Origin: Rhodococcus globerulus NBRC 14531
Lineage (GTDB): Bacteria; Actinomycetota; Actinomycetes; Mycobacteriales; Mycobacteriaceae
Assembly (NCBI RefSeq): GCF_001894805.1
Contig: NZ_BCWX01000004.1
Span: 590,122-654,121 of the forward strand
Direction of reading: 5' to 3'
DNA length: 64,000 bases
Positions 1-9,239 of this stretch are shown here, in pieces (the first letter of the stretch is position 1; every line of letters starts with the position of its first letter). Below the pieces are notes generated by a model. That model saw only the letters and a list, made by a program, of their open reading frames with translations. It had not been told where the DNA came from and ran no database searches. Made by a program: the position numbers and the translations under genes.

Positions 1-1
1 C

Positions 2-427
2 ACCGTGGACGGCCTGGGTGCGATGTTCCGTGCCATCGAAACGGAGTACGGCAGCGGACTGGTCGACGAGATGACCATCTATCCCACTTACGCACGCGTA
101 ACGCGCGCCGATCCTGCCGCACCTCGCAAGGCCCTCGACAGCTACTACCGAGGCGACCTCGAGGACACGACTTCGGGAGGATCGCGCGAACCCGACGTGG
201 CACAGATCGACGTCACACAGCTCGATCCTCGCATCGTGATCGCCCTGCTCGACGGCGCCGGAACCACGACGTCGGTGCAAAATCCGACCACGCGATACAT
301 CTCTGTCGAGAGCACCGAAACTGAGCCGACCATCGAGATTCACGTCCGCAACGACCTCGACGAAAGCGGGTCCCTGACCGCTGCCCTCGATGGGGAAATC
401 ATGTCGATCAACCCGTTCACCCCCTGA
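2..427 (+). CDS. C-terminal part of an unrecognised protein (5' end outside window)
   Basis: The reading frame is open from the first bases of the window to a TGA at 425-427, so this is the 3' end of a longer gene; the GTG at 5 is probably an internal valine. The visible 141 residues are hydrophilic and rich in Asp, Glu, Thr and Ser, with no membrane segment, and end in a short beta-rich stretch. I do not recognise the domain. In Mycobacterium tuberculosis the padR-ino1 pair is preceded by a membrane protein gene (Rv0048c), so this may be the soluble tail of the Rhodococcus counterpart; that is inference from gene order only. Confidence 0.55.
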   Translation, partial: TVDGLGAMFRAIETEYGSGLVDEMTIYPTYARVTRADPAAPRKALDSYYRGDLEDTTSGGSREPDVAQIDVTQLDPRIVIALLDGAGTTTSVQNPTTRYISVESTETEPTIEIHVRNDLDESGSLTAALDGEIMSINPFTP

Positions 428-475
428 TCTAGCCGTGACACCTTGGTACACGTATCGGGCCGCAGTATGGTTTTA

Positions 476-492
476 TATATCGGCGCGATATA
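476..492. promoter_or_regulatory. Palindrome in padR-ino1 promoter region, possible PadR operator
   Basis: The sequence TATATCG-GCG-CGATATA is a perfect inverted repeat with 7-bp arms and a 3-bp centre. It is the most AT-rich stretch of the intergenic region and lies about 50 bp upstream of the padR start. PadR-family repressors commonly bind short AT-rich palindromes in their own promoters, so autoregulation of the padR-ino1 operon is the natural reading. No binding data support it. Confidence 0.45.
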
Positions 493-541
493 GTTGGTTA
501 TCGCATCAAGCGGTTAGATCCACAGACTCGGGAGGTGTCAC

Positions 542-1105
542 TTGCTCGAACTCGCAATTCTCGGGCTACTCCTCGAGTCACCGATGCACGGATACGAGCT
601 GCGTAAGCGGCTCACCGGTCTGCTCGGCGCATTCCGTGCGTTCTCGTACGGATCGCTGTACCCGGCACTACGGCGCATGCAGGCCGACGGCTTGATCTCG
701 GAAGACATCGACAACACCACCGGCCCACTCAAGCGTCGGGCCCGTCGCGTCTACCAGCTCACCCCGGAAGGCCGGCAAAGGTTCACTGAATTGGTTGCCG
801 ACACGGGACCGCAGAACTACACCGACGACGGCTTCGGCGTTCACCTCGCCTTCTTCAGCCGCACCCCCGCAGAAGCGCGGATGCGGATCCTGGAAGGCAG
901 ACGACGCCAAGTCGAAGAGCGCCGCGAAGGCCTTCGCGACGCCGTCGGCCGGGCCAGCGGATCGCTGGACCGATATACCCGCCAGCTCCACCAGCTCGGA
1001 CTCGAGTCGAGTGAACGCGAAGTGCGTTGGCTCAACGAATTGATCGCAGCCGAGCAATCGATACCAGGAACATCCAAGAAAGAAGGAGAGCCCGACCATG
1101 GGTGA
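542..1105 (+). CDS. PadR family transcriptional regulator
   Basis: A 187-residue regulator with an N-terminal winged helix (about residues 1-75; it opens [19 protein letters not shown], the classic PadR start) and a C-terminal helical PadR_C/Vir-like dimerisation region. The start is TTG, supported by a GGGAGGT Shine-Dalgarno just upstream and by the family-typical N-terminus. The stop lies inside the ino1 start, an 8-bp overlap, so the two genes are translationally coupled. The same padR-ino1 pair exists in mycobacteria (Rv0047c-Rv0046c). A likely role is control of inositol synthesis through the operon's own promoter palindrome at 476-492; the effector is unknown. Confidence 0.9.
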   Translation: MLELAILGLLLESPMHGYELRKRLTGLLGAFRAFSYGSLYPALRRMQADGLISEDIDNTTGPLKRRARRVYQLTPEGRQRFTELVADTGPQNYTDDGFGVHLAFFSRTPAEARMRILEGRRRQVEERREGLRDAVGRASGSLDRYTRQLHQLGLESSEREVRWLNELIAAEQSIPGTSKKEGEPDHG

Positions 1106-2201
1106 GAACAGCACCGCGGTGCGCGTAGCAATTGTGGGCGTGGGTAACTGTGCCTCGTCCCTGGTTCAGGGCGTCCACTACTACAAGGATGCAGACGAGA
1201 CCGGCACCGTTCCCGGCCTCATGCACGTCAAGTTCGGTAAGTACCACGTCCGCGACGTGCAGTTCGTCGCTGCTTTCGACGTGGACGCCAAGAAGGTCGG
1301 CTTCGACCTCTCCGAGGCAATCCTCGCCAGCGAGAACAACACCATGAAGATCGCTGACGTCCCGCCGCTCGACATCCCCGTCCAGCGCGGCCCGACTCTC
1401 GACGGCATCGGCAAGTACTACGCCGAGACCATCGAACTGTCCGACGCCGAGCCCGTCGACGTAGTCCAGGCACTCAAGGACGCCAAGGTAGACGTCCTCG
1501 TGTCCTACCTGCCCGTCGGCTCCGAAGCTGCTGACAAGTTCTACGCACAGTGCTGCATCGACGCAGGCGTCGCGTTCGTCAACGCGCTTCCCGTGTTCAT
1601 CGCCTCCGACCCGGAGTGGGCTGCCAAGTTCAAGGACGCCGGCGTCCCGATCGTCGGTGACGACATCAAGAGCCAGGTCGGCGCCACCATCACCCACCGC
1701 GTGATGGCGAAGCTGTTCGAAGACCGTGGCGTCGTGCTCGACCGCACGTACCAGCTCAACGTCGGCGGCAACATGGACTTCAAGAACATGCTCGAGCGCG
1801 ATCGCCTGGAGTCCAAGAAGGTCTCCAAGACTCAGGCCGTCACGTCGAACCTCACCGGCTCCCTCGCCGGCAAGGTCCACGACCGCAACGTCCACATCGG
1901 TCCCTCGGACTACGTGGAGTGGCTCGACGACCGCAAGTGGGCATACGTGCGCCTCGAAGGCCGTGCCTTCGGTGACGCTCCCCTCAACCTGGAGTACAAG
2001 CTCGAGGTCTGGGATTCGCCCAACTCCGCAGGCATCATCATCGACGCCGTCCGCGCAGCCAAGATCGCCAAGGACCGCGGCATCGGTGGACCGGTTTACC
2101 CGGCATCCGCTTACCTGATGAAGTCCCCGCCGGTTCAGATGGCCGACGACAAGGCTCGCACCGAGCTCGAAGCGTTCATCATCGGAGCCGATGAGGCGTA
2201 G
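1098..2201 (+). CDS. ino1: Inositol-3-phosphate synthase
   Basis: This enzyme converts glucose 6-phosphate to myo-inositol 3-phosphate using tightly bound NAD. That is the first step toward phosphatidylinositol, PIMs, lipomannan and mycothiol in actinobacteria. The 367 residues equal the mycobacterial Ino1 length. The N-terminus has the NAD-binding glycine-rich motif [13 protein letters not shown], and the middle has the conserved [11 protein letters not shown] and SKTQAV segments with catalytic lysines. The ATG start overlaps the padR stop by 8 bp and is preceded by GAAGGAGAG, a strong ribosome binding site. A stem-loop terminator follows at 2250. Confidence 0.97.
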   Translation: MGENSTAVRVAIVGVGNCASSLVQGVHYYKDADETGTVPGLMHVKFGKYHVRDVQFVAAFDVDAKKVGFDLSEAILASENNTMKIADVPPLDIPVQRGPTLDGIGKYYAETIELSDAEPVDVVQALKDAKVDVLVSYLPVGSEAADKFYAQCCIDAGVAFVNALPVFIASDPEWAAKFKDAGVPIVGDDIKSQVGATITHRVMAKLFEDRGVVLDRTYQLNVGGNMDFKNMLERDRLESKKVSKTQAVTSNLTGSLAGKVHDRNVHIGPSDYVEWLDDRKWAYVRLEGRAFGDAPLNLEYKLEVWDSPNSAGIIIDAVRAAKIAKDRGIGGPVYPASAYLMKSPPVQMADDKARTELEAFIIGADEA

Positions 2202-2249
2202 CTAGACGCCGGGCTGACGAGGCGTAGGTCTTTTCAGCTCACACGGATT

Positions 2250-2287
2250 CGGGGTCTTGCGCCACTGGCGCAGGGCCCCGATTTCTG
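2250..2287 (+). terminator. Rho-independent-like terminator after ino1
   Basis: A 13-bp stem (2250-2262 with 2268-2280, two G-U pairs) closes a 5-nt loop and is followed by ATTTCTGTAT. It sits 49 bp after the ino1 stop and ends the padR-ino1 operon. Confidence 0.75.
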
Positions 2288-2414
2288 TATCCCGCAGGGC
2301 GTTTCCGCAGCCGCGCGGCTGATCACGCCTGCGGATGCGGAATCGCCGCGCGGGGCGGTGCCGGGCTGCGTGGAATGATGGACGGTAAGGACCATCACAC
2401 GAATCGAGGACCTC

Positions 2415-3428
2415 ATGTCGATTGCGTCCCTGCCTGTTCTCGACCTCGCACTGGCGGAGAATCCCGAGACTGCCGAGCAGTTCCGGACTCAGCTCCGCGA
2501 CGCGACCCACGACATGGGCTTTTTCTACCTCGTCGGCCATGGAATTCCCGACGCTTTGCAACGACGCCTCCTCACGGTCGCTCGCGAGTTCTTCGCTCTC
2601 CCTTTGGCGGAGAAGCTGGCGATCGAGAATCTGCGCAGCCCGCACTTTCGTGGATACACACGCCTGGGCGGTGAACTCACCGAAGGTAAGCAGGACTGGC
2701 GCGAGCAGATCGATATCGGTGCCGAGCAACCCGCTGCAGCGCGCACAGCCACGTCGCCGGACTGGGAGATCCTGCAGGGGCCCAACCAATGGCCAGACGC
2801 CCTTCCCGAATTACGGGAAGTCGTCACCGAATGGAATGACGAACTTACCGGCGTCGCATTGCGACTGCTCCGGGAGTGGGCTGTCGCCCTGGGACAGAAT
2901 CCGCACATTTTCGATGCCGCGTTTGCGAAGGATCCGTCGATCCTGATCAAAGTGGTGCGCTATCCGGGCCGACCGAAGAACGCGGGAACTCAGGGAGTCG
3001 GCGGCCACAAGGACGCCGGCGTACTGACCCTGCTGTACGTCGAACCCGGCAAAGCCGGCCTGCAGGTGGAGCACGACGGTGACTGGATCGACGCACCGCC
3101 ACTCGAAGGCGCGCTGGTGGTCAACATCGGCGAACTACTCGAGGTCGCAACGGGTGGATATCTGAAAGCCACTGTGCACCGGGTTATTTCACCGGAAGGC
3201 GCGGGCGAGCGAATCTCCGTGCCGTTCTTCTTCAATCCGAACTACGCCACCCAGGTCCCGGAGTTCGATCTCCCACCGGAATTGGCGAAGCACGCTACCG
3301 GCGTCACCGTCGATGCGAACAACCCGATCCACGATTCCTATGGCGCCAACGCGCTCAAGAGTCGCTTGCGGGCGCATCCCGATGTTGCGGCGCGGTGGTG
3401 GCCGGACATTGTTGCTGTGCGCCTTTAG
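2415..3428 (+). CDS. 2-oxoglutarate/Fe(II)-dependent oxygenase (isopenicillin N synthase-like)
   Basis: A 337-residue member of the IPNS/2OG-Fe(II) oxygenase superfamily. The N-terminal DIOX_N domain contains MGFFYLVGHGIPD. The C-terminal jelly roll carries the iron triad (His and Asp in GGHKDAGVLTLL, then His in ATVHRVISP) and the RxS motif (RIS) that binds 2-oxoglutarate. The substrate cannot be read from sequence; the closest known families oxidise small peptides, hormones or siderophore-type metabolites. The ATG start follows GAGGACC. The gene stands alone between two terminators. Confidence 0.88.
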   Translation: MSIASLPVLDLALAENPETAEQFRTQLRDATHDMGFFYLVGHGIPDALQRRLLTVAREFFALPLAEKLAIENLRSPHFRGYTRLGGELTEGKQDWREQIDIGAEQPAAARTATSPDWEILQGPNQWPDALPELREVVTEWNDELTGVALRLLREWAVALGQNPHIFDAAFAKDPSILIKVVRYPGRPKNAGTQGVGGHKDAGVLTLLYVEPGKAGLQVEHDGDWIDAPPLEGALVVNIGELLEVATGGYLKATVHRVISPEGAGERISVPFFFNPNYATQVPEFDLPPELAKHATGVTVDANNPIHDSYGANALKSRLRAHPDVAARWWPDIVAVRL

Positions 3429-3455
3429 TAACCGTCCGCGGTTAATAAAGGCGCA
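3418..3455. terminator. Bidirectional terminator between convergent genes
   Basis: An inverted repeat with 17-nt arms (3418-3434 and 3439-3455, one mismatch) and a 4-nt loop spans the stop codon of the oxygenase. Its outer arm TGCGCCTTT...AAAGGCGCA gives a T-run on either strand, so it can serve both this gene and the minus-strand reductase that ends at 3467. Confidence 0.8.
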
Positions 3456-3466
3456 CAGCAGAGTGC

Positions 3467-5587
3467 TCAGATATCCATCGCAGCTTTCCACGCGGTGTGC
3501 ATTGCGCCCTCGATGTAGTCGACCTCAGAGGCGTCACCGACAACACGTACGTCGAGCACCACACCTGCCAATGCATCGGCCAGCGGCGCCTGAGCCGACA
3601 CGCCCGATGCGACGACAACCATGTCGGCCGCAGCTGTCAGTGTCTTGTCACCGGAACGGAATTCGACGTGTTCCTTGGTGATTCGCTGCACCGTCGAATT
3701 GCGGTGAATGTTCACACCGACATGCTTGGCGTGGCGCACAGCGGTCCAGCGGCGCGGCATCGCCATCGGAACGCCCAACTGCTGGCCTTCTTCGATCAGC
3801 GTCACGTTGCGACCGCGCTCGGCCAGGAACTCCGCAAGTTCGAGCCCGACAAGCGAACCACCGATAACCACGACGTTCTTGCCCATGGGCAGGAACTTGC
3901 GGGTTACCGCACGAATCGCGGCAGGGCTCTTGGTGATTCCGGAGAGCTTGCCCAGCTTGGCCATCGTCCGCAGGAACGGCGGAACCTGCGACGTGTCGCC
4001 GGCACCGGTCATCAAGGCGCGCAACGTGTCACCGGTGTGCACGTGCGGCAGGTCGCCGCCGGGAACGGACGGGCGGTCACGAACCGCGCCGGTGGCCACC
4101 ACAACCACGTCGGCGCCGAGAGCCTTGATCGAAGCGACCGTGGCCTCGGTGTTCAGCCGGATATCGACGCCCAGGCGCGAGGTTTCCACCTTGAGCCAAT
4201 CCAGCAGACGACCGTTGTCCGGCGTCGTGAGGCTCGAGAACCAGAGCGTGCCGCCGAGCCGATCTGCCTTGTCCACCAAGGTGACTCGATGTCCACGTTC
4301 ACTGGCGACTCGTGCCGTCTCGAGGCCACCCGGTCCGGCACCGACAATCACGACGTGCTTGGGTGTCGTCGACTTGACGAAAGGTACGAGCGCCTCGTTG
4401 CCGAGCGCGGGGTTGACAGCGCACAGCGGAGTCTCGTCCCAGAAGTTCTCCTGCACGCAGACGTAGCAATTGATGCAAGGCCGAACCCGCTCGGGTGTCC
4501 CGTCTTTGAGTTTGTTCACCAACTGTGGGTCTGCCAGGAGCTGACGGCCCATTGCGGCGAAGTCCGTGCGTCCTTCCGCGATCATCTTCTCGCCGACCTC
4601 GGGGAGCATACGTCCGACGGTGATCACGGGGATCGATATCGCCTGCTTGATTCGCGTTGCATTGTCGGTGTAATAGCCGACCTTGTCTGGCAGGGGGCCG
4701 TCTGTGAAGTTGGCAAAAGCATTCAGTGCGGTACCGGTGACGTGGATGGCGTCAGCGCCGGCCTCTTCGAACATCTTGGCGGCAGCAACAGCCTCGTCGA
4801 CGGTTAGCCCGTCGGATTCGCCGTACTCTTGACCGGCCAGACGCACGATGACGGCAAGCGAACCGCCGACCTCCGCCTTGACTGCGCGAATAACTTCACA
4901 GGCCAGGCGAGCCCGATTCTCCATCGAACCGCCGTACTCGTCGCTGCGCTGATTCGTGTACCGACTCAGGAACGCTCCGAGGACGTAGTTGTGGGCGCAG
5001 TGAATCTCGACTGCGTCGCCGCCCGCCGCCTTCACCCGTCCGGCAGCCTCGGCGAACATGCGGACCAGCCAATCAAGATCTTCCTGGTCGGCCTCGTGGT
5101 AGGTCGCCCTCTTGCCCTCGTTGATGGCAGCCATCTTGCCCAGTTCTTCGGGTGTGCAATCGGCCATCGCACTCATGTCACCCGGCGGCTTCGGCATGGA
5201 CGGCACCAGCTGCGGTCGGCCGTCGAGGGTGTCGATTCGCGCGACCTTGCCGTGGTGCGTCATCTGCACACACAGCTTGCTGCCGGCGTCGTGCACCGCG
5301 TCGGCCAATGCCTTGAGTCCGGGGATGAACCGGTCTTCCGAGAGCCCCGGTTCCTTGCGGCTGGTGCAGCCCAACGGATACGCAACAGCGCAGCAGCCGG
5401 TGATGATCAGCCCGGTTCCACCGGCCGCACGCGCCACGAAATGGTCGATGTCGCCCGTCTCGATTTCACCGTCTTCGCAGAGGTTCATGTCCATGGCGGG
5501 CAGAACAACGCGGTTGGGCACGGTGATGGGACCGATGGTCCCGGGTGCGAGCAAGTGCGGGAAGGTCTGGTTGCGGATCACGAGCAA
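3467..5587 (-). CDS. NADH:flavin oxidoreductase / 2,4-dienoyl-CoA reductase-like, FMN-[4Fe-4S]-FAD
   Basis: A 706-residue protein with the FadH/trimethylamine dehydrogenase layout. An N-terminal Old Yellow Enzyme barrel (about 1-350) is followed by a cysteine cluster for one [4Fe-4S] (CINCYVC then Cys in PLCAVNP). After it come two Rossmann folds for FAD and NAD(P)H (VIVGAGPGGLETA and VVVIGGSLVGLELAEFLAERG). The Cys spacing is C-x2-C-x2-C-x11-C, one residue shorter than the usual C-x2-C-x3-C. A reduction of enoyl or dienoyl substrates using NAD(P)H is expected; the substrate is unknown. The start is TTG at 5587; an in-frame GTG lies two codons later. Confidence 0.88.
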   Translation of the reverse strand: MLVIRNQTFPHLLAPGTIGPITVPNRVVLPAMDMNLCEDGEIETGDIDHFVARAAGGTGLIITGCCAVAYPLGCTSRKEPGLSEDRFIPGLKALADAVHDAGSKLCVQMTHHGKVARIDTLDGRPQLVPSMPKPPGDMSAMADCTPEELGKMAAINEGKRATYHEADQEDLDWLVRMFAEAAGRVKAAGGDAVEIHCAHNYVLGAFLSRYTNQRSDEYGGSMENRARLACEVIRAVKAEVGGSLAVIVRLAGQEYGESDGLTVDEAVAAAKMFEEAGADAIHVTGTALNAFANFTDGPLPDKVGYYTDNATRIKQAISIPVITVGRMLPEVGEKMIAEGRTDFAAMGRQLLADPQLVNKLKDGTPERVRPCINCYVCVQENFWDETPLCAVNPALGNEALVPFVKSTTPKHVVIVGAGPGGLETARVASERGHRVTLVDKADRLGGTLWFSSLTTPDNGRLLDWLKVETSRLGVDIRLNTEATVASIKALGADVVVVATGAVRDRPSVPGGDLPHVHTGDTLRALMTGAGDTSQVPPFLRTMAKLGKLSGITKSPAAIRAVTRKFLPMGKNVVVIGGSLVGLELAEFLAERGRNVTLIEEGQQLGVPMAMPRRWTAVRHAKHVGVNIHRNSTVQRITKEHVEFRSGDKTLTAAADMVVVASGVSAQAPLADALAGVVLDVRVVGDASEVDYIEGAMHTAWKAAMDI

Positions 5588-5628
5588 ACGCTAGAACCGA
5601 GAGCCGCACCTCGGGGCGCCGTTCCCGA

Positions 5629-7038
5629 TCAACGGGATTCAACGCCGTGATCTGCGAGACAGTTAGCGATCACCTCGAGTGCATATTCCAGGTCGCGTGC
5701 GTCCACTCTGCCGTATCCGATCACGAGTCCGCCCGGGTTTTTGTGACTGCGCGCAGACTCCGTCAGAGTCGGTACCTCCACTCCGTATTCGAGCGCACAA
5801 CGTGCGACGGTCTCGGCCAGATCCGCATCCAACACCAGCGTCGTGTGCATGCCGGCTCCCAGCCCGCGCAGTTCCCCGAAGCGGGACAGCGCAGCGTGTA
5901 CCAACCGATCGCGCTCCCGATATCGCCGACGCGCAGCCCGTACCGTTCTGTCCCATTCACCGTCCCGCAGGAGTGAAAGCAGAGCCCGTTGCAGCGGAAG
6001 AGACGGGAAATCCCCGATGCGAACCCGATGCGCCGCAATTCGACGGGCAAGCTCTTCCGGCGCAACCAACCAACCCAGCCGAATTCCGGCGCCGAGCGTC
6101 TTGGCGACCGTACCCAGATACACCACCCGATCCGGCGCGAGTTGCGCCAGCGCTGGCAAAGGCGCTACGTCGTAACGGAATTCGGAGTCGTAGTCGTCCT
6201 CGAAGAGGAGGACGTCCCGAGCCCGTGCAAAGTCGATCAACTGATTTCGCCGACTCACCGGCAAAAGTCCACCGGTCGGATACTGATGTGACGGGGTCAC
6301 GTACACACCACGAACATTCCGGGGCGCCGATTCCAGCTCGTCGACGCAAAGTCCGTGTGCATCTACCGGCACGTCGAGCAGTGACCATCCGGTGGCAAGC
6401 GCCGCCGTCGACGCGCTTCGATAGCCCGGATCTTCCATTGCCAGTACAGCGTTGGGGGAGCGCAGCGCTGACAACGCCAGTCCGAGGCCGTGTGTAGCCC
6501 CGGAGGTAATGACGATGCGCTCGGGTTCGACGGCCATGCCGCGAGCCCGGCCCAACAGTTGCGACAGCGCAGAGCGCAATTCGACGTCGCCCGCCGGGTC
6601 AGGATCTCCGAAAGGTGGTGGCGTGGAACCGACATCTCGCCAGGCCCGACGCCAGGCCGCACTCGCGCGCGGCGGAGTCCACGGCACTCCGGGGCGCAAT
6701 TGAACCTGCGGCGGTGCGGGAGCGACTACCTTCGCCGGCTTGGGAGTAGACAGCACAACGGATGAAGGAGCTTCTGCCACAAAGGTTCCCGAGCCGCGCA
6801 CCGCTACGAGCCAGCCCTCGGCAATCAGTTGCTCGTAGGCTCGTTCCACCACGGCGCGGGCAACACCGAGTTCGGCAGCCAGTTTCCGCGAACTCGGCAG
6901 CCGCAATCCCACAACAGCCGATCCACCGCGAATGTCTGCTCGCAGGTGATCGGCAACCTGGATCGGCAAAGGTCGCCGATCGGTCCGGTCGAGCACCACC
7001 GCTACCGCCGAGGGCAGAAGCATCGTTTCCCTTTCCAT
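5629..7038 (-). CDS. MocR/PdxR-type regulator (GntR HTH fused to aminotransferase fold)
   Basis: About 469 residues: an N-terminal GntR winged helix (IQVADHLRADI...LPSSRKLAAELGVAR) joined to a class I aminotransferase domain. The PLP-binding lysine region is YLGTVAKTLGAGIRLGW and the substrate loop is TPSHQYPTGG. Such regulators sense PLP and typically control a divergent gene, here the pyridoxamine-oxidase-fold gene at 7108. I chose ATG 7038; ATG 7023 (preceded by GGAAAGGGAAACG) is equally possible and removes five residues. Repeats matching a MocR-type operator occupy the intergenic region. Confidence 0.9.
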   Translation of the reverse strand: MERETMLLPSAVAVVLDRTDRRPLPIQVADHLRADIRGGSAVVGLRLPSSRKLAAELGVARAVVERAYEQLIAEGWLVAVRGSGTFVAEAPSSVVLSTPKPAKVVAPAPPQVQLRPGVPWTPPRASAAWRRAWRDVGSTPPPFGDPDPAGDVELRSALSQLLGRARGMAVEPERIVITSGATHGLGLALSALRSPNAVLAMEDPGYRSASTAALATGWSLLDVPVDAHGLCVDELESAPRNVRGVYVTPSHQYPTGGLLPVSRRNQLIDFARARDVLLFEDDYDSEFRYDVAPLPALAQLAPDRVVYLGTVAKTLGAGIRLGWLVAPEELARRIAAHRVRIGDFPSLPLQRALLSLLRDGEWDRTVRAARRRYRERDRLVHAALSRFGELRGLGAGMHTTLVLDADLAETVARCALEYGVEVPTLTESARSHKNPGGLVIGYGRVDARDLEYALEVIANCLADHGVESR

Positions 7039-7088
7039 AAGTGGCCTACCAAAGTGCCCACAAATTGGACCATGACGCAAAGCCACTT
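7039..7088. promoter_or_regulatory. Probable MocR operator between divergent genes
   Basis: Two direct half-sites, AAGTGGCC (7039-7046) and AAGTGCCC (7052-7059), lie 13 bp apart. A third, inverted copy, GCCACTT, lies at 7082-7088. Two direct repeats plus an inverted one is the arrangement described for several MocR/PdxR operators. The region must also hold both divergent promoters. Confidence 0.5.
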
Positions 7089-7107
7089 GGCTAGGAGTAT
7101 TGCTCAC

Positions 7108-7785
7108 ATGACACACACCGTCGCACTCGCCCCACTGTCCCCAACAGCACGTACAACCCATAAGCGCGCGCGTCATCACGGTGTCACCGATCGAGCAGCG
7201 CTCTTCGACGTCCTGCGCTCCGCCAAGCTGTGCCACTTGGGCGTGTCCACCGACGGTGTGCCTCTCGTGCTGCCGACGGCGTACGGATTTGATCCCGAGG
7301 GCCCGGATCAAGACGGCACCCTCTACCTGCACGGTTCGGTAGCGTCACGTAGCCTCGCGCCCGACAGCGAGATCTGCGTAACCGTCACAGTGCTCGACGG
7401 ACTTGTTCTGGCGCGCTCCGGTTTTCACCATTCGATGAACTACCGCAGCGCCGCGATTCTCGGTCGACCCCGGATCGTCACGGATCCGGACGAACGGCTC
7501 AGTGCACTGAATTTGATTGTCGATCAAGTAGTTCCCGACCGTTCCGGACACCTGCGGGCGTCAACACGCAAAGAACTGGCGGCAACAGTGGTGCTTGCAC
7601 TGCCCCTGTTCGAGGCGTCGGTGAAGGCACGAACCGGCGGCCCCGGCGACGACGAATCAGATATCGGTGTCGAAAAGGTCTGGGCAGGTGTCATTCCGGC
7701 ATCCGTACAGTTCGGTGAACCCATCCGAGCCGAAGACCTCGATGCGGATATCACGCTGCCGGAACATGTCTCGGCAATGATGTAG
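7108..7785 (+). CDS. Pyridoxamine 5'-phosphate oxidase-fold flavin-binding protein
   Basis: A 225-residue protein of the PNPOx-like split-barrel family (NimA/flavin-nucleotide-binding type). Typical segments are AALFDVLRSAKLCHLGVSTD, YGFDPEGPD, LYLHGSVASR and the later NYRSAAILGRP strand. The likely cofactor is FMN or heme; no enzymatic role can be assigned. ATG 7108 is chosen because AGGAG lies 10 bp upstream; ATG 7072 is an alternative. Its divergent partner is a MocR regulator, which suggests PLP- or flavin-linked control. Confidence 0.83.
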   Translation: MTHTVALAPLSPTARTTHKRARHHGVTDRAALFDVLRSAKLCHLGVSTDGVPLVLPTAYGFDPEGPDQDGTLYLHGSVASRSLAPDSEICVTVTVLDGLVLARSGFHHSMNYRSAAILGRPRIVTDPDERLSALNLIVDQVVPDRSGHLRASTRKELAATVVLALPLFEASVKARTGGPGDDESDIGVEKVWAGVIPASVQFGEPIRAEDLDADITLPEHVSAMM

Positions 7786-7796
7786 CCGAAGCAACG

Positions 7797-8654
7797 CTAC
7801 CGCGGGATCGGCGGGGACAACGGCGGGCGAATATCCAGACCATTAGGTCGCGGCTCGGAAGTCACCGGCGTGGCCGATCCGGACTCGTCCTGCTTGTCCT
7901 CGCCCCGGTTCCCCAGGAACGGACGAACCAGGTCGAGGGGCAGCGGGAATACGACGGTCGAATTGTTCTCGGCCCCAATCGCGTGCAACGTCTGCAGGTA
8001 ACGCAATTGCAGGGTGGTCGGGTTGCGGCTGATCACGTCGGCTGCGTCGGCGAGCGTAGCCGACGCCTGGAATTCGGCTTGCGCGTTGATGATCTTGGCT
8101 CGCCGTTCTCGTTCGGCCTCCGCCTGACGGGCGATGGCGCGCTGCATGTTGGCAGGAATCTCGACGTCCTTGATCTCCACCGTGGTGACCTTGACTCCCC
8201 ACGGTTCCGTCTGTTGATCGATCACTTTCTGCAGGTCTTCGTTGAGACGTTCACGTTCGGAGAGCAAGGCGTCGAGGTCGGCCTTGCCGAGGATCGACCG
8301 CAGAGTTGTCTGCGCAATCTGCGACGTAGCTGCCAGGAAATCTTCGACCTCGACGATTGCGCGATCGGCATCGACCACTCGGAAATAGGTTACGGCTGTG
8401 ACTTTTGCCGGCACGTTGTCGCGCGTAATGACTTCCTGCACCGGAATTTTCAGTGTCACGGTCCGTAGGCCGACCCGCTCCATCCGATCAATTGCCGGAA
8501 TGAGGATTACCAGACCCGGCCCCTTCAACGCGATCAACCGTCCGAGCCGGAACACCACTGCACGCTCGTACTCTCGCAAGACCCGAATCGACATGCCGAC
8601 CAGCGTCACGAGAAGCAGAACAACGATGCACAGGGAAATGAGAATGGTGGTCAT
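7797..8654 (-). CDS. Slipin/stomatin-like SPFH domain membrane protein
   Basis: 285 residues with one N-terminal transmembrane helix (about 4-24) and an SPFH/band-7 domain ([24 protein letters not shown]). A helical region rich in Glu, Arg and Ala follows ([19 protein letters not shown]), then a variable proline-rich tail. Slipins form large membrane rings and are paired with NfeD proteins. The start is ATG 8654, sharing ATGA with the end of the nfeD gene upstream, so the two are one transcriptional and translational unit. The exact function is not known beyond membrane microdomain organisation. Confidence 0.92.
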   Translation of the reverse strand: MTTILISLCIVVLLLVTLVGMSIRVLREYERAVVFRLGRLIALKGPGLVILIPAIDRMERVGLRTVTLKIPVQEVITRDNVPAKVTAVTYFRVVDADRAIVEVEDFLAATSQIAQTTLRSILGKADLDALLSERERLNEDLQKVIDQQTEPWGVKVTTVEIKDVEIPANMQRAIARQAEAERERRAKIINAQAEFQASATLADAADVISRNPTTLQLRYLQTLHAIGAENNSTVVFPLPLDLVRPFLGNRGEDKQDESGSATPVTSEPRPNGLDIRPPLSPPIPR

Positions 8655-9121
8655 AGCAACTCCCACGGTTCACGACGGCGCACTGTCAGGGTCAGACCCC
8701 GGACCTGCTCCACTACGACAGGATCGCCGGCCTTCGGAACAGAATCGTCACTGAACCCGAAATCCATTCGGGCGTTCCACAATCCACCCGCAGCCTCGAC
8801 CTGTCCGCGCGAGCCGTCCCAACTGCGAACCGTCGCATCGGATCCGATCAGCGATTCCACTCCGGTGCGCACGGGCGCATGCCGGGCGGTCAGAACTTTC
8901 CGGCTCGCCACCGCGGTAACACCCAGGCCGACCACTGCAACCCCTGCCGTCACCGGAATTGCAATCACCTGGCCCGCATCGCCGGAGGTGAAGAGCAACC
9001 AGACACCCGCCCCGATCAGGAGCGCACCAAGACCGCCGAGCACCCCCGCAGTCGGGGCATGTGCCTCGACCACCATCAACAAGACACCCAACAGCAGGGC
9101 CGCGATACCCAATGTCGTCAT
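8651..9121 (-). CDS. NfeD-like membrane protein (short form)
   Basis: 156 residues with about four hydrophobic segments in the first 70 residues and a C-terminal OB-fold domain ([11 protein letters not shown]...[10 protein letters not shown]), as in short NfeD1b proteins. It has no protease domain. It is the partner of the slipin at 7797 and overlaps it by 4 bp. ATG 9121 is preferred over GTG 9124 because GGAG lies 7 bp before it. Confidence 0.87.
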   Translation of the reverse strand: MTTLGIAALLLGVLLMVVEAHAPTAGVLGGLGALLIGAGVWLLFTSGDAGQVIAIPVTAGVAVVGLGVTAVASRKVLTARHAPVRTGVESLIGSDATVRSWDGSRGQVEAAGGLWNARMDFGFSDDSVPKAGDPVVVEQVRGLTLTVRRREPWELL

Positions 9122-9239
9122 CACTCGTCTCCACGCTCACGAGGACTCGGTCGCGTCGCGTAGCCATCGTGCGATCGGGCCCTCGACATCAACGGTAATC
9201 ACGTTTGTCCGGATCTGCCACAACCTGCTTCACGTCGCG

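Noticed and set aside
1032..1895. 287-codon minus-strand frame opposite ino1
   Set aside because: The translation is Val/Asp-rich with no domain; ino1 is unambiguous on the other strand.
3497..4807. 436-codon plus-strand frame opposite the flavin/Fe-S reductase
   Set aside because: Antisense shadow; His/Arg/Asp-rich translation without motifs.
9122..9239. Intergenic gap between nfeD and IclR genes searched for regulatory RNA or dyads
   Set aside because: No inverted repeat or riboswitch-like structure stood out.
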